Part shown: in pieces, positions 18,619-26,660 of the stretch
Numbering within the stretch: position 1 is the stretch's first letter
Layout: the number at the start of each line of letters is the position of its first letter
Assembly: GCF_003609635.1 (NCBI RefSeq)
Contig: NZ_MCIA01000030.1
Coordinates: forward strand, 1 to 64,000
Source of the DNA: Lacrimispora algidixylanolytica
GTDB lineage: Bacteria > Bacillota > Clostridia > Lachnospirales > Lachnospiraceae
Length of the DNA: 64,000 nt
Direction of reading: 5' to 3'
The notes under the pieces: generated by a model
The model's input: the letters and a program-made list of their open reading frames with translations, nothing else
The model's database searches: none
What the model was told of the DNA's origin: nothing
Translations under genes and position numbers: made by a program

Positions 18619-19590
18619 ATGGAATATACTGATGAATACAACCTAGGCTGGGGAGCTTTTGCCAGATATTTTGGCTTTGATACAACGTGGCATGGCAACT
18701 ATGCCATGCATACTCTCCCCGGGACCTGGAAAAATGGCTGGATCTCTGAGACGAATCCGGCTAAAGGTCTGCATGTTGCCAGTGCCTGGTTTCAATCCAA
18801 TGAGGAAATCGATTATAAGATGAATATTGAAACGCCATATCTTCTTATTCTTTGTATCGACACTGGTGATATGACTGTTACGCAAAAAGGAAAACAAGCC
18901 AAAAAGTTAAGTCCCTTCACTCATCTCATCATCAGCAGTCAAACACCTGTCCGCCTTACGATTCCAGCAGGAATGCACATGTGTTTTACCAGTGTTTTGA
19001 TCTTTGACTCCTGTATTGAGAATTTTTTAGCTGCTACGGGTTATACCTATCCCATACGGGTTTCGGATGCAAAGAAGTGGAAACCACAACATATAGATGC
19101 TCCAAACGTCATGATGGTGATGGAGCAGCTTCGCTGGGGCGTCCGCGGAGACAGGCTCCCTCCTCCTGCATACTTGTGTAAAGCCATTGAACTTCTGTGC
19201 CTCTTTGCCCATAATAGAGACAAAGAGACTATAAAAGGCGAACGCCGCAATTACGTTACCTGGAGCGATGAGATGAAGCTTTACCATGTCAAGGAAATCA
19301 TTGACGAATCCCCTCTATCCCTTCCTTCCAATGAAGAATTATGCCGCATTGCGCAAATGAGTGAAAGCAAGCTGCGTATTTCCTTTAAAAGTTTATACAG
19401 TAAAACTCTTTACGCTTATACCAGGGAATCTATTATGAAACGAGCCATGCAGATGTTGGCTGATGATGACTTAAACATTAAGAATATTGCCAACTTATGT
19501 GGATACGAAAATGCCGCAAAATTCACTGCGGCATTTAAAGAGATTCACGGGATCACTCCAAGTGAATTCCGTAAGGGATTTGGGTTGTAA
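18619..19590 (+). CDS. AraC-family transcriptional regulator
   Basis: A 323-residue regulator. The last 100 residues form the double helix-turn-helix of the AraC family: LPSNEELCRIAQMSESKLRISFKSLY, then IKNIANLCGYENAAKFTAAFKEIHGITPSEFRK. The N-terminal 200 residues look like a cupin-type sensing domain but no close family is recognised. AAGGAGG is 6 bases before the ATG at 18619, so an in-frame ATG seven codons upstream is rejected. It sits between two siderophore-binding-protein genes, which suggests it senses the siderophore or iron status as YbtA/Btr-type regulators do; this is inference from position. Confidence 0.88.
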   Translation: MEYTDEYNLGWGAFARYFGFDTTWHGNYAMHTLPGTWKNGWISETNPAKGLHVASAWFQSNEEIDYKMNIETPYLLILCIDTGDMTVTQKGKQAKKLSPFTHLIISSQTPVRLTIPAGMHMCFTSVLIFDSCIENFLAATGYTYPIRVSDAKKWKPQHIDAPNVMMVMEQLRWGVRGDRLPPPAYLCKAIELLCLFAHNRDKETIKGERRNYVTWSDEMKLYHVKEIIDESPLSLPSNEELCRIAQMSESKLRISFKSLYSKTLYAYTRESIMKRAMQMLADDDLNIKNIANLCGYENAAKFTAAFKEIHGITPSEFRKGFGL

Positions 19591-19601
19591 AGCAATCTGG
19601 T

Positions 19602-20546
19602 TTATTTATCAATCAACGCCTTCATTAAGTAATTTAGCTGTACTTCGGAAGAATACAGGTCAATGTCATAGAAAAGGTTGTGATCGATCTGAATCACATG
19701 ACCGGCTTTCACGGCTGGAATGGAGTTCCATACAGGATTATCTGCAAGATTTCCTAATTCTCCGCTGAATATAATATAATCACCGGCATAATCCTGAACA
19801 GATTCCATGGAAAGTTCCCGGTACTGTTCCTTTGCTATGATTTCCTTCTGGATGATATCAGGTGCTTTAAGACCTAACTGGCTGTAAAGCAGATCTCCTC
19901 CTCGTCCCCATTTGTCACCATAAACCCATATGCTGCCACTACTGCCGGAGTCGAATATGCTAAATGTCTGGGAATCAATGCCTTTTTGATTCAAGGTTTC
20001 CTTTGCTTTGGCAATTTTCTCTTTAAAGTCGACCAGCGCTTTCTTTGCTTCTTCCTCTTTATTAAGAATTTCACCTAAGTACGTTACCCGTTCATCCATG
20101 GAAAGTTGGGTGAAAGGAATAAGGATTGTAGGTGCAATTTTAGAAACCTCATCGTATTGTTCCTGATTGACTACTAAAATCAAATCCGGGTCAAAAGCCA
20201 TGATTTCCTCTGCTTCAAATTGATTCCATACCGGCAAATCCGCTACCTCTTTTTCATAGGCTGTTCCATCTGCTTGATAGGTGGCCACTGGAATGACGCC
20301 AAGTGCAAGTAAATCACCCATCCCATAGGTTGCAATCACTCGTTTGGGCTCTGCAGGAACTTTCACATCCCCCATAGAAGTTTGAATGGTTCTATCTCCG
20401 CCTTTTTGGTCACTTTCTGCTTCCACTGATGTACTAAGGGATTGATTGATTGCATCGTTTGTTGATGTCTTGCTGCATCCGGAAATAAGCAAGGCAAGGG
20501 ACATTAAAGTTAGAGAAACTGCTGTAATTTTTTTTGATTTATGCAT
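19602..20546 (-). CDS. Second siderophore-binding lipoprotein
   Basis: A 314-residue lipoprotein paralogous to the one at 17331-18305. The lipobox LLISGC places the lipidated Cys near residue 24. Mature landmarks: MGDVKVPAEPKRVIATYGMGDLLALGVIPVA, AEEIMAFDPDLILVV and a C-terminal helix. It stands alone, convergent with the AraC-type gene (11-base gap), and so probably shares the permeases of the neighbouring operon while recognising a different ligand. AAGGAG precedes the ATG. Its promoter and operator are listed separately. Confidence 0.9.
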   Translation of the reverse strand: MHKSKKITAVSLTLMSLALLISGCSKTSTNDAINQSLSTSVEAESDQKGGDRTIQTSMGDVKVPAEPKRVIATYGMGDLLALGVIPVATYQADGTAYEKEVADLPVWNQFEAEEIMAFDPDLILVVNQEQYDEVSKIAPTILIPFTQLSMDERVTYLGEILNKEEEAKKALVDFKEKIAKAKETLNQKGIDSQTFSIFDSGSSGSIWVYGDKWGRGGDLLYSQLGLKAPDIIQKEIIAKEQYRELSMESVQDYAGDYIIFSGELGNLADNPVWNSIPAVKAGHVIQIDHNLFYDIDLYSSEVQLNYLMKALIDK

Positions 20547-20565
20547 GATGTATGCTCCTTTTTTA

Positions 20566-20587
20566 TGAGTTCGTTATAACTAACTCA
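20566..20587. promoter_or_regulatory. DtxR/IdeR-like operator, second binding-protein gene
   Basis: A 22-base near-perfect palindrome: TGAGTT (20566-20571) and AACTCA (20582-20587) around GTTATAAC, with one mismatch pair. The right half CTAACTCA is identical to that of the operator at 18364. It lies just downstream of the -10, over the expected transcription start. Confidence 0.65.
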
Positions 20588-20591
20588 CGAA

Positions 20592-20621
20592 AGTATATCA
20601 TACAAGGCTACAAAAGTACAA
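20592..20621 (-). promoter_or_regulatory. Promoter of second siderophore-binding-protein gene
   Basis: On the minus strand, TTGTAC (20616-20621), an 18-base spacer and TATACT (20592-20597), followed directly by the operator at 20566-20587. Confidence 0.6.
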
Positions 20622-20758
20622 CTGCAATGGAGTTTTGTTCACATTCTAGTCATAATCTTTTTACAACATGGTCAAACTCTCTTCATATTTGGGCGATATA
20701 CTAAATTCATCAGATAAAGATGTTGCCAACATACTTTAATAAAATTTTTTTCATAATT

Positions 20759-20811
20759 GCCGGTATTCAAAAATTGAATGCCGGCTCCTCCCTTTTATAG
20801 GGCTTTTTTTA
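20759..20811. terminator. Hairpins downstream of the DUF6472 gene
   Basis: A 12-bp stem (GCCGGTATTCAA, 20759-20770, with TTGAATGCCGGC, 20774-20785; one G-T pair) is followed by a small CCC/GGG hairpin and a seven-T run on the plus strand. It likely marks the transcript end of the minus-strand genes to its right, though the T run faces the other way. Confidence 0.5.
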
Positions 20812-20991
20812 TATCTGCTTCTTTACAATGGAGTATTCATTTCCAAATCTAATATATGGACATCGCTTCGATGAATTGCTTATGAAGCGCATATACTCAT
20901 CTTCGTCAAGGTTCATTTCACATTCGTAGTACTCATATTCTTCGTTATAATTATAATACATGCAGTCTTCACAACCAATTTTCTCTGCCAT
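20809..20991 (-). CDS. Small Cys-containing DUF6472-type protein
   Basis: A 60-residue acidic protein rich in Tyr and Glu with four cysteines: CEDC near the N-terminus, CEM in the middle and CPYIRF near residue 45. The spacing suggests a small metal-binding knuckle. It resembles the DUF6472 family of Lachnospiraceae. It begins two bases after the stop of the acyltransferase gene, so the two form one transcript. The function is unknown. Confidence 0.75.
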   Translation of the reverse strand: MAEKIGCEDCMYYNYNEEYEYYECEMNLDEDEYMRFISNSSKRCPYIRFGNEYSIVKKQI

Positions 20992-20993
20992 GT

Positions 20994-22061
20994 CTAATTC
21001 TCCTTTTTTAACTTCCTTTTGCCCTTAAGAGCATTTGCTCCCAGTTTTAGCAACTTTACCACGGTTTCATCCACAAGAACCGCTATTGCCAGGGAGATTG
21101 CGAAGGTAAGTGCTGTTTCAAAAAGTATTCTGGGCACATAATAATGACGCAACATTGTTTTCTCTGCGATCCCTTTGACCATCTGACCAAGGATTAAGTA
21201 ATGAATCAAATATATGGAATAGCTGTACCGGCTGATAAAACTTGCCGCTTTTATTAAAAACGGGATTTGTATGTCGCCATAATGATAACAAAATAAAAAC
21301 ATGGATACTGCCATGGCAATCATAGGATAGGCCATATCATGAATCCCCGGGGTATAAGCAGGTATCATATATTTCTGAAGTAAGGTTATAAAAAAACCGG
21401 CTGCTCCAAGAATGGCAAATGGCTGGTAAGGGGTATTCCGGTATAAACGAGTCCCTATGTATCCCAAAACAAAATAGATCAGCCAGCCTTTAAAAATCAT
21501 ATAAGTGATCGCTGGTTCGATATTAATGCCAAGTGGAGGTAAATAGGTAGAAAGTCCCTGAACCAGGAGTATGATGATTAAAAAAATCTTGAGTTCATGA
21601 TCTGTCATGGCATGAAACATCCGGGCGAGAAACGGGGTACACACATAAAGTGCCATTAAAACATACATAAACCACAAATGAGGCGCAGAGGGTATGGTCT
21701 GAGTAACCAGCTCGAAGAGAAAAGCTCGTCCATGCTCGTACCAAGTCTGTGATTCCGTTGCCAGGTACACATTATAATACCAATAATATATCCCACAGTA
21801 GACAGCGAAAGGAATAAAAATCCCCAAAAACCGTCTCCAATAAAATTCTTTAATATCCTGTCCATGGGACTGTAGAAGGAAAAGTCCACTGAGCATAAAA
21901 AAGATACCTACAAAGGCCAGAAGTACAGGGGTAAGAGCCGCAGAAAACAGCCATTGCGCTTTGTTTTCCGCTTCTAGAGGAATGGCATGAACCATAATTA
22001 CGGCTAGTACTGCGAAGGTCCTTAGATAGTCGTATTTGATTTCACGTTTCTTCGTTTCCAT
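20994..22061 (-). CDS. Membrane acyltransferase (acyltransferase 3 family)
   Basis: A 355-residue integral membrane protein with about ten hydrophobic segments. The N-terminal YDYLRTFAVLAVIMVHAIPL carries the Arg and His typical of acyltransferase 3 / OatA-like proteins, and FFMLSGLFLLQ follows. Such enzymes O-acetylate surface polysaccharide, peptidoglycan or small metabolites. There is no extracellular SGNH domain, so it is the WecH/YiaH-like single-domain type; the acceptor is unknown. GGAGG precedes the ATG. Confidence 0.88.
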   Translation of the reverse strand: METKKREIKYDYLRTFAVLAVIMVHAIPLEAENKAQWLFSAALTPVLLAFVGIFFMLSGLFLLQSHGQDIKEFYWRRFLGIFIPFAVYCGIYYWYYNVYLATESQTWYEHGRAFLFELVTQTIPSAPHLWFMYVLMALYVCTPFLARMFHAMTDHELKIFLIIILLVQGLSTYLPPLGINIEPAITYMIFKGWLIYFVLGYIGTRLYRNTPYQPFAILGAAGFFITLLQKYMIPAYTPGIHDMAYPMIAMAVSMFLFCYHYGDIQIPFLIKAASFISRYSYSIYLIHYLILGQMVKGIAEKTMLRHYYVPRILFETALTFAISLAIAVLVDETVVKLLKLGANALKGKRKLKKEN

Positions 22062-22147
22062 GGTATAAACCTCCTCCTCTTTCTAGGAGAAAGTATAACA
22101 TAAAATGTTCGTTATTGACACTTTTTTTATTTGTTTTGAAAAAAGTG

Positions 22148-22176
22148 TAGACAAATGAAAAAACCTATGGTATTAT
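22148..22176 (+). promoter_or_regulatory. Promoter of the tRNA gene
   Basis: TAGACA (22148-22153), a 17-base spacer and TATTAT (22171-22176), 32 bases before the tRNA. Confidence 0.65.
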
Positions 22177-22208
22177 TATGAAGCTGTCAGCAAGGACAGA
22201 GAAAAAAC

Positions 22209-22280
22209 GGCCTATTGGTCAAGCGGTTAAGACACCGCCCTCTCACGGCGGAATCCCGGGTTCGATTCCCGGATAGGTCA
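22209..22280 (+). tRNA. tRNA-Glu (CTC)
   Basis: The acceptor stem pairs GGCCTAT with ATAGGTC. The anticodon stem CCGCC/GGCGG encloses the loop CTCTCAC with anticodon CTC (reads GAG). The T arm is CCGGG-TTCGATT-CCCGG and the discriminator base A. The 3' CCA is not encoded. It is a single gene followed by a terminator. Confidence 0.95.
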
Positions 22281-22282
22281 TA

Positions 22283-22319
22283 AAACCTGATTTTCCTTTT
22301 TTGGAAAATCAGGTTTTTT
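22283..22319 (+). terminator. Terminator of tRNA-Glu
   Basis: The stem AACCTGATTTTCC with GGAAAATCAGGTT has a T-rich loop and a trailing T run. Confidence 0.85.
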
Positions 22320-22400
22320 GTTATATAATGAAGTTTTTATATCGTTGTGAATCTGATTTTCTAGCATCGTTACCCTATATCTTAAAAAGGAGAATAACAC

Positions 22401-22754
22401 ATGAATGTGATTGTAAGGAACAACCAAACCATCGGCCTGATTGATAAGGAAATTAAAATAGCTGATGTACAGACCATGCTTGATCTTATGGCTTCTGCTC
22501 ATTATAACAGTGAGTGTATGGGGATTGTATTGTATAAAGAAAGTTTAGACGAACGTTTCTTTGACCTTAAGACTGGCTTTGCAGGGGAAATACTTCAAAA
22601 GTTTGCTAATTATAATTTTAAGATGGCAGTTATCGGGGATTACTCCCATTATACCAGCAAAAGTTTAATGGACTTTATATTTGAAAGCAATAAAGGGAAA
22701 ATGGTATTCTTTAAAAAGGACTTAGAGGAAGCTCTATTGTCACTTGCGCCTTAA
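22401..22754 (+). CDS. DUF4180-family protein
   Basis: A 117-residue protein matching DUF4180: an N-terminal beta strand, LMASAHYNSECMGIVLYKE, the conserved FFDLKTGFAGEILQKFANYNFKMAVIGDYS core and a C-terminal DFIFESNKG segment. The function is unknown. AAGGAG lies 7-8 bases before the ATG. It is monocistronic and ends in a strong hairpin. Confidence 0.85.
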   Translation: MNVIVRNNQTIGLIDKEIKIADVQTMLDLMASAHYNSECMGIVLYKESLDERFFDLKTGFAGEILQKFANYNFKMAVIGDYSHYTSKSLMDFIFESNKGKMVFFKKDLEEALLSLAP

Positions 22755-22822
22755 ATAATAAGATAAATCCACCATTATTATACCAATAAATTTGATAAAT
22801 GGGTTGATAGATGGTTGTAACA

Positions 22823-22874
22823 AAAAAAGATCCGGATGGAAATGACAACAATCATTTCCATCCGGATCTTTTTT
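22823..22874. terminator. Bidirectional terminator, DUF4180 gene / flavodoxin gene
   Basis: A perfect stem of about 23 bp (22823-22845 with 22852-22874, core GATCCGGATGGAAATGA) with a 6-base loop and A/T flanks, between convergent genes. Confidence 0.9.
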
Positions 22875-22885
22875 CATCTATGATA

Positions 22886-23308
22886 TTATGCAAGTGACTT
22901 TCCAAGCTCCACGCACTGTGCTTCTCCATCTGCATCAGGCTCATTGTTGCAGATTACGCACTCATGTACAAGAACTGCTCCGTCCTTTTTACAGGTTTCT
23001 TCCCAGTCTCTCATCCATTCGCCGTCTCCCCAACCATAGGAACCAAATAGAGCAATTTTCTTTCCTGTTAGTTTCGGTTCGCAGCCTTTAAACATAGGTT
23101 CAAACTCGCCATCTTCTAATTCTTCGCCTCCCATGGAAGGACAACCAAAGGCAACTGTATCGAATTGATCTACCTGTTCTGGCTGGAAATCAGATGCGGT
23201 AAATACGGAAACTTCTGCGCCTGCTTCCTTCGCTCCTTCAGCTACCTTCTTTGCCATAACCTCTGTATTTCCTGTGCCGCTCCAAAAAACAACTGCTACT
23301 TTACTCAT
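22886..23308 (-). CDS. Flavodoxin
   Basis: A 140-residue flavodoxin. The FMN phosphate loop WSGTGNTEVMA is at residues 9-19, and the isoalloxazine-contacting loops include FGCPSMGGEELED and FGSYGWGDGEWMRDW. It shuttles low-potential electrons and typically replaces ferredoxin when iron is short. It follows the DUF3793 gene with a 32-base gap; the pair lies behind a DtxR-like operator, consistent with iron-starvation expression. Confidence 0.95.
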   Translation of the reverse strand: MSKVAVVFWSGTGNTEVMAKKVAEGAKEAGAEVSVFTASDFQPEQVDQFDTVAFGCPSMGGEELEDGEFEPMFKGCEPKLTGKKIALFGSYGWGDGEWMRDWEETCKKDGAVLVHECVICNNEPDADGEAQCVELGKSLA

Positions 23309-23340
23309 CTTATCCTACCTCTTCTTTCCTCTTTATTTGT

Positions 23341-23895
23341 TCAGGCAGCTACTGTTAACTGCCAGACCGTTCTTCCGTTTTTCCACAAACGCGAGTATAC
23401 TGCCCTGCACTTTCGGTACCTTGCAAATTTCTTGACTGCCTCGCATTCGTTGCAATAAACCTTCCAGCAACCGATACATTTGCAGTTTTTTCCTGCATTG
23501 TTAATAAATCCGATCACGTCACCCAATGGATATCCAAGAAACAGACCTATCTCATGAGGAAAGGATCCGGATTCTTTCAGCCGCTCTTTTAGCATGCCTA
23601 GGGCATATTCCACTTCCATATGCTCATAACCGTATTTCGTAAGAAACCTGCGTACACCGGGACGATTTAGATCCGCTTCTAAATGAGATTTTCGGTAAAC
23701 ATAGATCAGCGCCTTGTTATTGCGGCGATATAATTCCATGAGGGAAATCCCTTTTTCACCTAACTGACTGTTTAAGTGAGTCAACTGATTTTGAAGCTCT
23801 TCTTCCGATGAAAAGGAATGATTAAATAGGCTGGCTGTCTTAATGGAAGCCAGCGTTGGGGAACAATATTCGATTAGATGCCTTTCCAGTAACAT
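23341..23895 (-). CDS. DUF3793-family protein
   Basis: A 184-residue protein matching DUF3793. Landmarks are HLIEYCSPTLASIKTASLF at the N-terminus, a YVYRKSHLE strand, HEIGLFLGYPLGDVIGFINN, and a cysteine cluster KNCKCIGCWKVYCNE (four Cys) near residue 140. This family is often found beside flavodoxin and iron-transport genes in anaerobic Firmicutes. The Cys cluster could bind metal or a heme/iron species; the role is unknown. GGAGG lies 7 bases before the ATG. The operator at 23953-23970 is upstream. Confidence 0.85.
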   Translation of the reverse strand: MLLERHLIEYCSPTLASIKTASLFNHSFSSEEELQNQLTHLNSQLGEKGISLMELYRRNNKALIYVYRKSHLEADLNRPGVRRFLTKYGYEHMEVEYALGMLKERLKESGSFPHEIGLFLGYPLGDVIGFINNAGKNCKCIGCWKVYCNECEAVKKFARYRKCRAVYSRLWKNGRTVWQLTVAA

Positions 23896-23952
23896 TTGCG
23901 TACCTCCACAGTCAAATTTTTGTTTCCCATTAATCCTTTTTTTGCAGTAATT

Positions 23953-23970
23953 GGTTAGTTTTGGCTAACT
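23953..23970. promoter_or_regulatory. DtxR/IdeR-like operator, DUF3793-flavodoxin operon
   Basis: GGTTAG-N6-CTAACT with the same half-sites and 6-base spacing as the operator at 18364. On the minus strand it directly follows a TATTATAG -10-like sequence with TTGGCT about 16 bases further upstream. Confidence 0.6.
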
Positions 23971-24219
23971 ATAATATAAATATCATATTTTAAGCCAACA
24001 GGCAACTATGATTTGGCTTAATGGGAAATTTTCTACTATATCATATTATCTGCAACCCACGCTTGTATACTTTTCCAATTTTTTACAGAAAAACTTCATT
24101 AATTTTATGCTTTCTTTAGGACCAGGACAAAATTTCTTCACAAATTTGCGATATGATATTAATACGAACATAGAAAAAACCCAAAGCAGTCAGAGCGCTT
24201 ACATACATATGTTTTTCTA

Positions 24220-24352
24220 AGTCGGCGGAGTGGTTTAAAATGACTTCTTTGCCGGCTCAACCTAATAATTAAGACTGGTCTCCTTGCATCATACACCGGA
24301 GTACGAGTCTTTTATATAGAGAAAGAAGAAGCCTCGGCTTCTTCTTTTTTAT
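24220..24352 (+). ncRNA. Candidate small RNA with terminator
   Basis: Between divergent transcripts, with no credible coding frame. 24222-24260 can fold through GTCGGCG/TGCCGGC. An AAGACT...AGTCTT stem with an inner CTCC/GGAG pair spans about 24270-24315. A terminator-grade hairpin follows (GAAGAAGCC-TCG-GGCTTCTTC, then a T run) at 24325-24352. No known RNA family was recognised, and the promoter is unclear. Confidence 0.35.
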
Positions 24353-24371
24353 TTGATCATATTACATTTTC

Positions 24372-25508
24372 TCATGATGTTATTAAGGAAAGGGCCAGGG
24401 ATGCGCTTTTTTCCAGTTGGTCTACTGTGGTGTACTCCTTTGTGGTATGAACTTCATTCATTCCGCAGGCAACTACGATTCCCCTGATGCCATTGCGGAC
24501 AAAATGGTTGTTGTCGCTTCCTCCAAGAGTATATTGGGTCACGGTATTTAAACCGAGTCCTTCGCTGGCTTTTCTAAATCGCCTTACTACCTCTTCCTCT
24601 TCTGAAATCTCATAGGCTTCAATCTGTTTTTCATAATGAAACTCGATGCTTCCTTGATAACTGGCTGCCGTATGTTCAAAGATTTCTCTTAATTTGTTAA
24701 GCTCTTTTATGGCCTGCTCATCCTTTAAGCTTCTTATCTCTCCCAGTACAATACACTCTTCCGGAACAATGTTGGTTTGTTTTCCACCACTGATTTTACC
24801 GATGTTGACCGTAGTTACCTCATCCACCCAGCCTTGCTTTAGCTGAGAGATGGCATGGGCTCCAATTTCAATGGCATTGATTCCAAGCTGAGGGCAAAAG
24901 CCTGCATGGGCATTCTTTCCCTGGATTCTTATTTCAAAAGAAATGAGAGTAGGGGCAGCAGTTGCAGCCAGACCAATCTCTCCGCTAAGGTCAAAGACAT
25001 AAGCAAGCTTTGATTGGATCTTAGAATAGTCTATCAACTGACTTCCTTTTCCATAGTTTTCTTCTGCCACTGGGAAAAGCACTTCAATATCCGGATGATG
25101 GATGTTTTCTTCTTTTATCACCCGTACAGCTTCTAAAATAGCAGCCACTCCGGAAAGGTCATCTGCTCCCAAAACGGTATCGCCTTCTGATGTTAAAACT
25201 CCGTTTTCATCCTGGACTGCACGTTTTCCAATTCCCGGCCTCACGGTATCCATATGAGCAGACAAAAGAATGGAAGGAGCCTCTGTATTTCCTTTTAACA
25301 GGCCATAGAGGTTGCCGGTTGGTGCCTGACTGCCATATCCGGTAATGCGCTCTTTCAGCTGTATTCCGGCATCATCCTCCCAGATCTCAAAGCCCAGCTC
25401 TTTTAATTCACCGATTAGATAGTCTGCCAGTTCTCTTTCATGATAGGTTTCTGAATCAAACTCCACCATTGTTTTAAATTGGCTTACAAGCCTTTTTGTA
25501 TTAATCAT
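24372..25508 (-). CDS. M20-family peptidase / deacylase (PepT-like)
   Basis: A 378-residue zinc amidohydrolase of peptidase family M20. LLSAHMDTVRPG holds the first metal His and Asp, GADDLSGVAAILEAVR the bridging Asp, and VAEENYGKGS the catalytic Glu; NAHAGFCPQLGINAIE covers the dimerisation-domain His. The family includes tripeptidases and N-acyl-amino-acid deacylases. It is the last gene of the eight-gene sulfur operon. Together with the GNAT gene it recalls the acetylase/deacylase pair of Bacillus S-alkylcysteine salvage, so deacetylation of an N-acetylcysteine conjugate is a reasonable guess. Confidence 0.88.
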   Translation of the reverse strand: MINTKRLVSQFKTMVEFDSETYHERELADYLIGELKELGFEIWEDDAGIQLKERITGYGSQAPTGNLYGLLKGNTEAPSILLSAHMDTVRPGIGKRAVQDENGVLTSEGDTVLGADDLSGVAAILEAVRVIKEENIHHPDIEVLFPVAEENYGKGSQLIDYSKIQSKLAYVFDLSGEIGLAATAAPTLISFEIRIQGKNAHAGFCPQLGINAIEIGAHAISQLKQGWVDEVTTVNIGKISGGKQTNIVPEECIVLGEIRSLKDEQAIKELNKLREIFEHTAASYQGSIEFHYEKQIEAYEISEEEEVVRRFRKASEGLGLNTVTQYTLGGSDNNHFVRNGIRGIVVACGMNEVHTTKEYTTVDQLEKSASLALSLITS

Positions 25509-25525
25509 AGTATCACCTGCCTAGG

Positions 25526-26551
25526 TTATTCATTTCCTTTTCCATGGCGTTTAAACTTTTCTTCTGGAGTCTTGCTTAATTCCTTCCGATTTTGAGGGGC
25601 TGACCAGATGCCTTCGTAATCGATTTGATTTACAAAACGGGAATTGAAGTCCTGGAAAAAGGATTTATTTTCTGACTGAGGTGCCGCAATATCACGAAAA
25701 TATGTATGATTGCGGAACGCTGGAATCACATATAAGTCTCTTAAGTATGCCCAGATATTCTTATAATCCACCACACGGTGCTTGATTGGGCCTAAATTGC
25801 GGTAATAATGCGTATCAAATCTAGCTAAGGTTACAAAAAGCCTTATGTCACTGTCTGTCACATAATCTCCAAATAGGAAACGGTTCTTTAATAATCTCTC
25901 TTCAATCTGATCCAAAGCCTGATAGAAATCTTCAAACGCTTCCTCATAAGCATCAATGGACTGGGCAAACATCATGCGGTAGGTTCCATTGTTTACATTG
26001 GGAAACAGCCAGTCATTGTAATCGTCAATTTCCGGTCTTAATTCTTCCGGGTAAAGATCTGGTGCATCAAGAGCTTGGAGGGGACGAAATGCCACTTCAA
26101 AATAGTTGGTCAATCTGTGGTAGTCATTGTTCACCACTTTTTTCGTTGTAACATCAACAAGTGCCGGCACCGTACACCGTCCATTGTAATCTGGATCCGC
26201 ATTGTAATATAACTCACTTAAGAACTGAGACCCAAGTACTGGATCTTTTCTGTCCTCATTATACACGAATTCCCAGCCAAATGCACGGTTTTCCTGGCTA
26301 TGTCCAGCAAGATTGATGCCAACAGCATCGGTCAAACCTAACAGATCTAAAGCAATGGAGGAACGATTGGACCAGTGACAGCCCTTAGCCCAGATTAAGC
26401 GGTATCTTCCACTTTCTGCCTTTAACTCATGCTCTCCATCACCAAAGGGAGTTGTAAAATGATTGGGCTGTCGGATGAATGTACCTCTTTCATCTATTTC
26501 CTTTTCGATTTCTTTTGGACGTACTTTTTGTCCGATGCTGCAGCTTGACAT
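25526..26551 (-). CDS. Glutathione S-transferase-like protein (GHR family), paralogue 1
   Basis: A 341-residue protein of the Xi-class GST / glutathionyl-hydroquinone reductase family (ECM4/YqjG). The layout is the family one: a thioredoxin fold with the active Cys, then TVPALVDVTTKKVVNNDYHRLTNYFE, then an all-alpha domain with LFGDYVTDSDIRLFVTLARFD. Instead of CPWA the active-site motif is GCHWSNRS: the Cys is kept but Pro and Ala are replaced. AGGAGG precedes the ATG. It is gene seven of the operon. The family uses glutathione elsewhere, but clostridia often lack it, so the thiol used is unknown. Confidence 0.88.
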   Translation of the reverse strand: MSSCSIGQKVRPKEIEKEIDERGTFIRQPNHFTTPFGDGEHELKAESGRYRLIWAKGCHWSNRSSIALDLLGLTDAVGINLAGHSQENRAFGWEFVYNEDRKDPVLGSQFLSELYYNADPDYNGRCTVPALVDVTTKKVVNNDYHRLTNYFEVAFRPLQALDAPDLYPEELRPEIDDYNDWLFPNVNNGTYRMMFAQSIDAYEEAFEDFYQALDQIEERLLKNRFLFGDYVTDSDIRLFVTLARFDTHYYRNLGPIKHRVVDYKNIWAYLRDLYVIPAFRNHTYFRDIAAPQSENKSFFQDFNSRFVNQIDYEGIWSAPQNRKELSKTPEEKFKRHGKGNE

Positions 26552-26660
26552 ATGATATCCTCCTATTTATTAAAGATTTTTACCATCTAATGATTGTATC
26601 CCGGGCATACTTAAATATTTGAACTGATATTTTACCGTTACTCGTATTGCATTTACTATT

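Noticed and set aside
24008-24220. Plus-strand frame of 70 codons
   Set aside because: The composition is Phe/Asn-rich and AT-driven, with no ribosome site and no recognisable domain.
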